DNA of 64,000 nt. Origin: Labrys sp. WJW. Lineage in GTDB: Bacteria; Pseudomonadota; Alphaproteobacteria; Rhizobiales; Labraceae. Where the stretch lies: NCBI RefSeq assembly GCF_001676615.1, contig NZ_LYXZ01000040.1:62001-126000 (forward strand), written 5' to 3'. This document shows positions 8,448 to 15,862 of the stretch, one piece after another (positions within the stretch are counted from its first letter, which is position 1; each line of letters opens with the position of its first letter). Position numbers and translations under genes: made by a program. The notes under the pieces were generated by a model. The model searched no databases and was not told where the DNA came from. It saw only the letters and a list, made by a program, of their open reading frames with translations.

Positions 8448-10505
8448 TCAGAAATAGAGCGGATGATCCTCCAGGGCCAAGGCGATCACCCTGAGCGAGG
8501 CGGCCGCCTGCAGATGCGCGTTCGGGCTGGTTTCCTTGACGATCTCGGCCGCCAATTCCCGCAGCGACACGATCATGTCGCGCAGCAGCTTGGCATGCGG
8601 GATGCGGATGGCGAGGAGACCGGCGACACGCACGAGCATCTCCGAGACGGCAGCGGCATGGGCGGGCTCGATCAGGCCCTCGCGCAGGAAGCGGCGCAGG
8701 CGCAGGATCTCCAGCCCCATTGTCACCGCTGCAAGGCTCCCGTCCAGCACATATTGGCCCTTGCTGCCGACACGTTCCAGCGGCGCCATCAGCTGGTTGA
8801 TGCGGTCATAGGCCAGGCTCTCGAAGGCCGAGGGCTTGGGCAGGCGCTCATGCAGGCAAAGCCGGGTCAGGTCGGCCCGGAAAGCCTCCACCACCCGCTC
8901 GACCACGCTTTGCGGCCGCCGGGGCAGGACCACCGCGAACACGGCGAGGCTGAGCAGCCCGCCGCCGAGCACCGCGATCGCCGCGTTCATGAACAGCCAG
9001 GGCTCGGCCACCATGGGCTGGCGCGGATTGAGGAAGAGCAGGAAATTGATGGCGAAGGCGGTGGCGATCGGCGTGAAGCGCGGATTGGCCATGCCCAGCG
9101 CCGCCGGCAGCAGTACCAGCCCGATCAGCGCCAGCAGCCAGGCAAGCCCCGGCAGATGCGGCAGCATGAGCTGGCCGACCAGGAAGGCGACCGGCACCGA
9201 ATAGGCCGTGCCCTTGAGGAAGTCCCAGGCCGACCGCAACGGATTGGGCATGGTGGCGAACAGGCTCGACATCACCGCCACCATCACCGCCGCGCCGGCG
9301 AGATCGGCCCAGCGCGTGGCGATCCAATAGGCGGTGACGATGGTGGTGGCGATCGCCGCCCTGATGGCGTTGACGGCCGCCACCTCGTAGTCGCGATCAA
9401 TGGTGAGGGCCGGCAGCTTCCACTGGCCGGGCGGGTCGGGCGCACGCAGCCGCAAGGCGGCCAGTCCCTCCAGCACCTGGCGGATGGCAGTGAGGAACTC
9501 GATCAGCAAAGTGATGCGGGCCGCCGCCGCGGCTCGGTCCTCGTGCGGCTGCAGCGGCGCGCCACGCATCGCCTCGGCCTCGCGGCAGAATTCCTCGATC
9601 TGCCGCAGCCAGGGGCGGACGTCCTGGGTGAGCCAGTCGCCCTGGGCGATACCGTCCAGCATGGTCCTGATGCGGTTGAGCAGCGGACGCCAGCTCGAAT
9701 CGGGCGCGCTGGCATGGGCAAGCAGGGTGTGCACGGCCGAGATGGCCGAGAGCATGTGGCCGATCGTGTGCCGGGCCATGCGCCCATGCGTGACCAGGCT
9801 GGGTGCTTCCAGCCGGGCATAGGCGCGCATGCCCGCCAGCGCCTCGATATCGACGATCAGGCGCTGATAGCGGGTGTCGAGCTCGGCCTTCGCCGTGCCG
9901 CCGATCGCGCCCGCCCCATAGCGGGCAATGTCCCTGAGGCTGGCGCCGGCCCGCTCCACCAGCACGTCGCGGGCGAGTTGCGGCAGCAGGAAGCGGCTGG
10001 CCAGGCCCGCACAGACGATGCCGAGCATGATCTCGATGCAGCGCGCCACCGCCAGCTCATTGACGAGATGGGGATTGTCGAAAGCTGGCAAGCCGATGAT
10101 GGCGGCCGTATAGCCGGCCAATACCGCCCCATAGGCTTCGGGGTTGCGCAGGGTCGAGGCCACGAAGGTGCACAGGCCGATCCAGGCGGCCAGCAGCGCC
10201 AGGAAGAGCAGATGCTCGCTCCCCGTCAGCTTGACCATCGCCACCGAGGCGAGGGCACCGATCAGCGTGCCGGCCAGCCGGAACAAGCCCTTGGCGAGCA
10301 CCATACCGGCGACGGGCTGGCTGACGATATAGACGGTCATCATCGCCCATTGCGGCTGCTCGAGCCCGAGCGCATAGGCGATTGCCAGAGCAACGAGCCC
10401 GATGACGGTGGTGCGGAATGCGAAGATCCAGTCGGCCCGCGGCGGCATGGCCAGATGCGGCAGGCTGAACGACGGACGGGCGGGAAGGAAACTCGGGCGA
10501 GGCAT
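8448..10505 (-). CDS. FUSC-family inner-membrane efflux protein
   Basis: This roughly 685-residue protein resembles the FUSC family (fusaric acid resistance, AaeB type), which exports aromatic acids and similar compounds. There are two hydrophobic blocks of several membrane segments, near residues 20-165 (FAFRTTVIGLVALAIAYALG and following) and 370-515, each followed by a soluble helical domain; this repeat of membrane and cytosolic halves is the family layout. No membrane-fusion (AaeA) partner is next to it. The start is uncertain: the frame opens as far as 10694, but the first residues there look non-coding; ATG 10503-10505 puts a short positively charged leader before the first membrane segment. 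Substrate unknown. Confidence 0.82.
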   Translation of the reverse strand: MPRPSFLPARPSFSLPHLAMPPRADWIFAFRTTVIGLVALAIAYALGLEQPQWAMMTVYIVSQPVAGMVLAKGLFRLAGTLIGALASVAMVKLTGSEHLLFLALLAAWIGLCTFVASTLRNPEAYGAVLAGYTAAIIGLPAFDNPHLVNELAVARCIEIMLGIVCAGLASRFLLPQLARDVLVERAGASLRDIARYGAGAIGGTAKAELDTRYQRLIVDIEALAGMRAYARLEAPSLVTHGRMARHTIGHMLSAISAVHTLLAHASAPDSSWRPLLNRIRTMLDGIAQGDWLTQDVRPWLRQIEEFCREAEAMRGAPLQPHEDRAAAAARITLLIEFLTAIRQVLEGLAALRLRAPDPPGQWKLPALTIDRDYEVAAVNAIRAAIATTIVTAYWIATRWADLAGAAVMVAVMSSLFATMPNPLRSAWDFLKGTAYSVPVAFLVGQLMLPHLPGLAWLLALIGLVLLPAALGMANPRFTPIATAFAINFLLFLNPRQPMVAEPWLFMNAAIAVLGGGLLSLAVFAVVLPRRPQSVVERVVEAFRADLTRLCLHERLPKPSAFESLAYDRINQLMAPLERVGSKGQYVLDGSLAAVTMGLEILRLRRFLREGLIEPAHAAAVSEMLVRVAGLLAIRIPHAKLLRDMIVSLRELAAEIVKETSPNAHLQAAASLRVIALALEDHPLYF

Positions 10506-10641
10506 CACACCGGCCATACAGGGTTTGTCGCTGATTTGGTACCGGATCATGCCGCGAGATGATGAAGGGCGTACTGCCGCCGAGAGGCCCATGCCGCAAT
10601 CGCAAGAATAGGAAACGATCGTTTCCGAACCTATCCCAGCC

Positions 10642-11328
10642 TCACCAGATCCCGGGCAGCATGCGATAGCGCACGCGCCGGGCGTAATCGGCATAGCCCG
10701 GCAGGCCTGTCATCAGGGTGCGTTCCTCGATGCGCGAGCGGATCGCGAAGGCCAGGAAGAACACCGGCATCATCGCGAGCCCCCACCAGGAGCCGATCAA
10801 CAGCGGCGTACCGATGAAATAGAGCATGACGCCCGCATACATGGGATGGCGGACGAAGGCATAGGGACCTGTCGAGACCACGTGATGGTGACGCTCGGCC
10901 TGCACCTTGACCACCGGCGCGGCGAAGGAGTTTTCGCGAAACACCCACATGATGAAGAGTGTGGAAGCCAGATAGAGCGCGAGCCCCAAGGCCTCGAGCG
11001 GGAGGGGCATGGCCGAAGCCTGCAGGCGCCGGTCGAGCCCGATCACCACGAACCAGACCACGGCGACCACGAGGAAGACCAGCATGAACCATTTGTCCGC
11101 TCTGGGCTGCTCCGGCGCTCTCAGCCTCATGCGTTCGGCGAGCAGGCCCGGGTCGGTCCTGGCGAGCCACAAGCCGGAGGCGAGGCCGACAGCCAGGGAA
11201 ACGGCCAGGTAGGCCCAAGCCGAGGCCCAGGCCAGCGTGCCGGCGGAAAGGAACAGCACCAGGGCCATGATGGCGACGAACACGAGATTTTGCAGGACCA
11301 GCTTGACGATCATGGCCATTGTCCCCAT
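10642..11328 (-). CDS. Isoprenylcysteine carboxyl methyltransferase family membrane protein
   Basis: A 228-residue integral membrane protein with about five hydrophobic segments and the family signature STGPYAFVRHPMYAGVML near residues 150-170, followed by EERTLMTGLPGYADYARRVR. In this family the HP(M)Y and E-E-x-x-L parts bind S-adenosylmethionine. The bacterial members have no prenylated protein substrate known, and some act on small molecules, so substrate is open. The start at 11326-11328 is the first ATG; ATGs four and six codons later are possible and one has GGGGA upstream. It stands alone between the FUSC gene and the 16-base tandem repeat. Confidence 0.85.
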   Translation of the reverse strand: MGTMAMIVKLVLQNLVFVAIMALVLFLSAGTLAWASAWAYLAVSLAVGLASGLWLARTDPGLLAERMRLRAPEQPRADKWFMLVFLVVAVVWFVVIGLDRRLQASAMPLPLEALGLALYLASTLFIMWVFRENSFAAPVVKVQAERHHHVVSTGPYAFVRHPMYAGVMLYFIGTPLLIGSWWGLAMMPVFFLAFAIRSRIEERTLMTGLPGYADYARRVRYRMLPGIW

Positions 11329-11387
11329 GCGGCAACGGCATCATCCGGCATGTCTTGGGCGAAAATGCAGTTGCCGGAACCCTGAAC

Positions 11388-11435
11388 GGATACCTGGGCC
11401 GCCGGATACTCGGGCCGCCGGATACCTGGGCCGCC
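11388..11435. repeat. Three tandem 16-base repeats
   Basis: Three head-to-tail copies of GGATACCTGGGCCGCC occupy 11388-11403, 11404-11419 and 11420-11435; the middle copy differs at two positions. They fill most of the gap between the small membrane gene and the methyltransferase gene. Confidence 0.9.
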
Positions 11436-11449
11436 GGCAGGCGGACAGG

Positions 11450-11614
11450 TCAGGGCTTGGCGGGCTCCTTTGGCGGCTCCAGGTTCTTGAGCGGGACGTC
11501 CTGGCTCATCGGCCGGGTCGCCGGCTTCACATAGGTGCCCAGCGCATAGACGAGGCCGAACCCGGTGAGCCCCAGCAGCAGGAGAATGAGAAGGAAGCGG
11601 AAGAGGCTGGGCAT
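11450..11614 (-). CDS. Small single-pass membrane protein
   Basis: This 54-residue frame (MPSLFRFLLILLLL) encodes one long N-terminal hydrophobic helix (residues 4-27), then a short polar tail rich in proline and lysine ending in PPKEPAKP. Such small proteins sit divergently upstream of aroK in related alphaproteobacteria, which supports the call. ATG 11612-11614 fits the family-like beginning; an ATG five codons earlier is equally possible and neither has a clear ribosome site. Function unknown. Confidence 0.65.
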   Translation of the reverse strand: MPSLFRFLLILLLLGLTGFGLVYALGTYVKPATRPMSQDVPLKNLEPPKEPAKP

Positions 11615-11749
11615 GAGGAAGCTGGGCATGAGGACTCGGAACACAACGGTGCCAGGATAATGTGCGATTGAGGGCAGCACCATGGCGTTGTGCCCGCCGC
11701 TTGCCCCTGAGGCTCTTGCATCGAGGCCCCTCTCCGGTTCATTAGAACG

Positions 11750-12379
11750 ATGGACTTGTTGATGCAGGACGATATGAGCGGCTTTGCGACACCCCCTGTC
11801 CCGGCCGAGCGCGAGAAGAAAGTGGCGGAAGCCCTCGCGGGGCGGTCGGTCGTATTGGTGGGCATGATGGGTGCGGGCAAGAGCGCCGTCGGCCGGCGCC
11901 TGGCAGGCCGGCTCGGCCTCGAATTCCGCGATGCCGATACCGAGATCGAGGAAGCCGCCCAGAAGACCATTTCGGAGATCTTCGCCTCGGATGGCGAAGC
12001 CTTTTTCCGTGACAAGGAACGCCGCGTCATCGCCAGGCTGCTCGCCTGCGACAAGCCGATCGTGCTGGCGACCGGCGGCGGCGCCTATATGAACGAGGAG
12101 ACCCGCGCCCTCATCGCCAATTGTGGTATCTCGATCTGGCTGAAGGCGGAACTCGACGTGCTGATGCGGCGCGTTCGCCGCAAGCCGACCCGCCCGCTCC
12201 TGCAGACGCCCGATCCGGAAGGCACGCTGCGCAAGCTGATCGAAGTCCGCTATCCCGTCTATGCCGGCGCCGATGTCACCGTGCTGTCGCGCGACGTCGC
12301 CCAGGAGACGGTGCTGGAGGACGTCGTCACCGCCCTCGAACATCATCTATCGACCGAAAGATCGGACAGACCGGCATGA
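11750..12379 (+). CDS. aroK: Shikimate kinase
   Basis: AroK phosphorylates shikimate to shikimate-3-phosphate in the chorismate pathway. The 209-residue protein has the P-loop GMMGAGKSAVGRRLA (residues 38-52), the DADTEIEE shikimate-site Asp, the ATGGGAYM motif and the R-x-x-R-P-L-L lid segment. The ~30-residue N-terminal extension is usual in alphaproteobacteria. Three ATG codons (11750, 11762, 11774) could start it; the last has AGGA four bases upstream. The stop overlaps the aroB start by four bases (ATGA), so aroK and aroB are coupled. Confidence 0.96.
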   Translation: MDLLMQDDMSGFATPPVPAEREKKVAEALAGRSVVLVGMMGAGKSAVGRRLAGRLGLEFRDADTEIEEAAQKTISEIFASDGEAFFRDKERRVIARLLACDKPIVLATGGGAYMNEETRALIANCGISIWLKAELDVLMRRVRRKPTRPLLQTPDPEGTLRKLIEVRYPVYAGADVTVLSRDVAQETVLEDVVTALEHHLSTERSDRPA

Positions 12380-13494
12380 GCCAGCCCATCGTCGTTCCCG
12401 TCGCGCTGGGCGCGCGCTCCTATGAGATCGCCATCGGTCCGGGCCTCCTTCCCGAGGCCGGCCAACGCATCGCCGCCCTCGCGCCCAAGGCGCGCCTCGC
12501 CATCGTCACCGACGCCAATGTCGCGGCCCTGCACCTGGCGACATTGACGGCGAGCCTCGATGCGGCCGGTATCGAGCACCAGACCATCACGGTCGCGCCC
12601 GGCGAGGCCTCCAAGAGCTTCGCCACCTTCGCCGAGGTCTGCGAGGGCCTGATCGCCACCCGGGTCGAGCGCGGCGATCTCGTCGTCGCCTTCGGCGGCG
12701 GCGTGATCGGGGACCTCGCCGGCTTTGCGGCAGCGGCGGTCCGGCGCGGCATGCGCTTCGTGCAGATCCCCACCAGCCTGCTGGCGCAGGTCGATTCCTC
12801 GGTGGGCGGCAAGACCGGCATCAATTCCCGCCACGGCAAGAACCTGGTGGGCGCCTTCCATCAGCCCAGCCTCGTGCTGGCCGATACGCAGGTGCTCGAT
12901 ACCCTCTCCAGGCGCGAATTCCGCGCCGGCTATGCCGAGGTCGCCAAATACGGCCTGATCAACGACGCTCCCTTCTTCCATTGGCTCGAGACGAATTGGC
13001 AGGACGTGATGGCGGGCGGGCCGGCGCGCGTCGAGGCCATCGCCACCTCCTGCCGCTCCAAGGCCGGCATCGTCGCCCGCGACGAGACCGAGACCGGCGA
13101 GCGGGCACTCCTCAATCTCGGCCACACCTTCGGCCATGCCCTGGAAGCGGTCACCGGCTACAATTCCGCCCGCCTGGTGCATGGCGAGGGTGTCTCGATC
13201 GGCATGGTGCTGGCCCATGAGTTCTCGGCCCGGCTCGGCCTGTGCTCCCAGGAAACGCCCTCGCGCGTCGCCGCCCATCTTGCCGCCGCCGGACTGCCGA
13301 CCCGCATCGACGAGGTGCCGGGTGGTGCCGGCACCGCGGACGAACTGATGAACGCCATCCTGCAGGACAAGAAGGTCAAGCGCGGCAAGCTCACCTTCAT
13401 TCTCACCCGCGGCATCGGCGAGAGCTTCATCGCCAACGATGTCGATCCCCATGCCGTGACGGGCTTCCTGGAAGAGAAGCTCGCCGATGCCTGA
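12376..13494 (+). CDS. aroB: 3-dehydroquinate synthase
   Basis: AroB turns DAHP into 3-dehydroquinate, the second step of the shikimate pathway. The 372-residue product shows GGGVIGDLAGFAAA (NAD and metal region), PTSLLAQVDSSVGGKTGIN, the KNLVGAFHQP segment and the zinc ligands in LNLGHTFGHALE and HGEGVSIGM. It starts inside the aroK stop codon. The stop at 13494 is followed directly by a large palindromic repeat (13511-13663). Confidence 0.97.
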   Translation: MSQPIVVPVALGARSYEIAIGPGLLPEAGQRIAALAPKARLAIVTDANVAALHLATLTASLDAAGIEHQTITVAPGEASKSFATFAEVCEGLIATRVERGDLVVAFGGGVIGDLAGFAAAAVRRGMRFVQIPTSLLAQVDSSVGGKTGINSRHGKNLVGAFHQPSLVLADTQVLDTLSRREFRAGYAEVAKYGLINDAPFFHWLETNWQDVMAGGPARVEAIATSCRSKAGIVARDETETGERALLNLGHTFGHALEAVTGYNSARLVHGEGVSIGMVLAHEFSARLGLCSQETPSRVAAHLAAAGLPTRIDEVPGGAGTADELMNAILQDKKVKRGKLTFILTRGIGESFIANDVDPHAVTGFLEEKLADA

Positions 13495-13510
13495 GGCAAG
13501 CCATCAGAAC

Positions 13511-13663
13511 AGGGCGCGGCCAGCCTTCTCCCCTTGCGGGAGAAGGTGGCGCGTAGCGCCGCATGAGGGGTGTCGGCGAACGAGCGGCAAGCATTGCGCA
13601 TCTCCCCTCATCCGTCCCTTCGGGACACCTTCTCCCGCAAGGGGAGAAGGCTGGCCGCGCCCT
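13511..13663. repeat. Inverted pair of structured palindromic repeats, no gene inside
   Basis: Arms 13511-13573 and 13602-13663 are inverted; the outer 38 bases of each (AGGGCGCGGCCAGCCTTCTC onward) match perfectly. Each arm contains a CCTTCTCCC/GGGAGAAGG hairpin, then a short variable-sequence hairpin (GGCGC-GTA-GCGCC on the left; GTCCC-GAA-GGGAC on the right arm read in the same sense), then a conserved ATGAGGGG. The 28-base centre has no gene. It is the same repeat that borders the DUF559 gene at 39.2 kb. Confidence 0.95.
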
Positions 13664-13704
13664 TCCGTTGAAGGTGTTCCGCTCCCATCCCATAGGCGCT
13701 GACC

Positions 13705-14988
13705 ATGCATCCCGAGGCCTGGTACTCGCTCTTCATCGTCTTCCTGCTCCTGCTGGCGGGCTTCTTCTTCGCGGGCTCGGAAACCGCCCTCACCGCCGCC
13801 TCGCGAGCGCGGCTGCTGTCGCTGGAGAAGAACGGCAGCCAGCGCGCCAAGGTCGTCAACAAGCTGCTCGACATCCGCGAGGCGATGATCGGCTCGCTCC
13901 TGGTCGGCACCAGCATCGTCAACACCGCCGCGGCGGCATTGACCACCGGCATCCTGCTCGACATCTTCGGTGATGTCGGCATCTTCTACGCCACCATCGT
14001 CATCTCGGTCCTGACCATCATCTTCGTCGAGATCCTGCCCAAGACCATTGCCATCAACTATCCCGAGAGCTTTTCCCTGGCGGTCGGCTGGCCGGTCCGG
14101 CTGGTGGTGCTGGTCTTCTCGCCGGTGACGGGGGTGCTGGGCTGGCTGGTGCGCGCCATCCTGCGCCTCGTCGGCCTGGAGGTCGGCAAGCATCCCTCCT
14201 TGCTCTCGGCCACCGACGAGTTGCGCGGCACCGTCGACCTCCTGCACAGGGAAGGCTCGGTGGAGAAGACCGATCGCGACATGTTCGGCGGCCTGCTCGA
14301 CCTGCAGGAACTCACGGTCGACGACGTCATGGTCCACCGCACCAAGATGTTCTCCGTCGACCTCGACGAGGGCGCTGCCCAGATCGTGCAGAGCGTGCTC
14401 GCCGCGCCCTATACCCGCATCCCGGTGTGGAAGGAGAGCCCCGAGAACATCATCGGCGTGCTGCACGCAAAGGACCTCTTGCGCGCCCTCGATGCTGCCG
14501 GCAACGACCCCCTCAAGCTCGACATCGAGGAGATCGCCCTGCCGGCCTGGTTCGTGCCCGACACCACCTCGCTGGTCGACCAGTTGCGCTCCTTCCGCCG
14601 CAGGAAGCAGCATTTCGCCTTCGTGGTCGACGAATATGGCTCGGTGCTCGGCATCGTCACGCTGGAGGACATCATCGAGGAGATCGTCGGCGACATCTCC
14701 GACGAGCACGATCTGGTGGTGACGGGCGTGCGCCCGCAGGCGGACGGCGCCGTCAATGTCGATGGCTCGGTGCCGATCCGCGACCTCAACCGCGCCATGG
14801 ACTGGACCCTGCCGGACGAGGAAGCCACCACCATCGCCGGCCTCGTTATCCACGAGGCCCGTACCATCCCGGAGGCCGGCCAGACCTTCACCTTCCATGG
14901 CTACCGCTTCCAGGTGCTGAGGAAGCAGAAGAACCGCATCGCCTCGCTGAGGATCACCCCGATCGTGGCGGAGACGCCGGAGGGATGA
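13705..14988 (+). CDS. HlyC/CorC-family CNNM and CBS-domain membrane protein
   Basis: The 427-residue protein has an N-terminal CNNM membrane domain (about residues 5-160, with FAGSETALTAASRARL), then two CBS domains (about 205-330, including DVMVHRTKMF and FVVDEYGSVLGIVTLEDIIEEIVG) and a C-terminal CorC_HlyC domain (about 345-425). Members act in magnesium or other divalent cation transport, and the old 'hemolysin' name is misleading. It lies downstream of aroB, separated by the palindromic repeat, as in many alphaproteobacteria. The start ATG 13705 is the first methionine before the first hydrophobic segment. Confidence 0.92.
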   Translation: MHPEAWYSLFIVFLLLLAGFFFAGSETALTAASRARLLSLEKNGSQRAKVVNKLLDIREAMIGSLLVGTSIVNTAAAALTTGILLDIFGDVGIFYATIVISVLTIIFVEILPKTIAINYPESFSLAVGWPVRLVVLVFSPVTGVLGWLVRAILRLVGLEVGKHPSLLSATDELRGTVDLLHREGSVEKTDRDMFGGLLDLQELTVDDVMVHRTKMFSVDLDEGAAQIVQSVLAAPYTRIPVWKESPENIIGVLHAKDLLRALDAAGNDPLKLDIEEIALPAWFVPDTTSLVDQLRSFRRRKQHFAFVVDEYGSVLGIVTLEDIIEEIVGDISDEHDLVVTGVRPQADGAVNVDGSVPIRDLNRAMDWTLPDEEATTIAGLVIHEARTIPEAGQTFTFHGYRFQVLRKQKNRIASLRITPIVAETPEG

Positions 14989-15091
14989 GAGTGGCACCCG
15001 GCACACGCATCCAGCCCGCGCAGCAGCGCGACCGCCCGGAACTCACCGGCATGGGACACACCATCCAGCCCCCTCCCGCCTCGCCCTTCCG

Positions 15092-15862
15092 TCAGCGCCG
15101 CCAATAGCAAACGTTGATGTAGCGCGGCTTCGGAATGGCGGCGAGGTGCGGACGAAAGGCTTCGTAGGCCCCAAACTCGCCCGCGAGCCAGATGAAATAG
15201 TCCTTTGCGCCTGCATAGACCTCGATCTTCTCCCTGACGGGCTCGATGAAGCCGCGGCGAGGCCCCTCATTGCTTGGCATCCGGTCGACCCATCTGATCG
15301 ACATGCCGGCCGGTGCGGCGAAGGGCAACCGGTCTTCAGGTCCGCATGTCTCGATGACGATGTCGCCCTGGACATCGGGCGGCAGCGTTTCCGCGATCCG
15401 CGCAATGGCCGGCAACGCCGTTTCGTCGCCCGCCAGGAGGTAGCGGCTCGCCTTCTTGACGCCGAGACCGCAGGGGCCGGAAATACCGCAGATGTCGCCG
15501 GGCTTTGCCTGCAAGGCGAAATTGCAGGCGGGTCCCGCATGGTCATGCAGCACGAAATCGATGTCGAGCCAGCCGGCGGCGGCATCGATGCGCCGGATCG
15601 TGTAGTAGCGCGTCACGACATTCGACGAAGCACTCTTGCGGTTCGCACGGCCTTCGGCGCCCCGGACCGGCCTGTCGGCTGCCGCGTCGAAGCCTTCCTG
15701 GACGCCGAGGCGTTGCTGGACATGGAGCCGGACATGCAGATTGCCGAGCGTGTCGAAATGGGCGAGATCGTCACCCGCCAGGCGCAGGCGCTGCATGTGC
15801 GGCGCGATACGCTCGACGGTGACGACCCTCATCATGCGGAAGCCGTCGTCTTGCTTGCTCAT
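15092..15862 (-). CDS. Siderophore-interacting FAD protein (ferric-siderophore reductase)
   Basis: The 256-residue protein belongs to the SIP/ViuB family, which reduces ferric siderophores with NAD(P)H and frees iron in the cytoplasm. Visible features are the FAD-binding RYYTIRR (R-x-Y-T-x-R) motif near residue 88, GISGPCGLG, the LLAGDETALPAIARI motif and the C-terminal YINVCYWRR. Its start overlaps the fhuB stop by four bases, making it the last gene of the uptake operon. Compared with family length it is complete. Confidence 0.93.
   Translation of the reverse strand: MSKQDDGFRMMRVVTVERIAPHMQRLRLAGDDLAHFDTLGNLHVRLHVQQRLGVQEGFDAAADRPVRGAEGRANRKSASSNVVTRYYTIRRIDAAAGWLDIDFVLHDHAGPACNFALQAKPGDICGISGPCGLGVKKASRYLLAGDETALPAIARIAETLPPDVQGDIVIETCGPEDRLPFAAPAGMSIRWVDRMPSNEGPRRGFIEPVREKIEVYAGAKDYFIWLAGEFGAYEAFRPHLAAIPKPRYINVCYWRR

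Noticed and set aside
8463..10562. Very long plus-strand frame opposite the FUSC gene
   Set aside because: Composition is typical of the antisense frame of a GC-rich gene (rich in R, G, Q, H) and the FUSC frame has clear membrane segments.
11615..12346. Long open frame on the minus strand opposite aroK
   Set aside because: It is the antisense shadow of a clear shikimate kinase gene; only the 54 codons from 11614 to 11450 lie outside aroK and look like a real small membrane protein.
13494..13704. CRISPR-like array from repeated CCTTCTCC units
   Set aside because: There are only two units, in inverted and not direct orientation, with no spacers and no cas genes.
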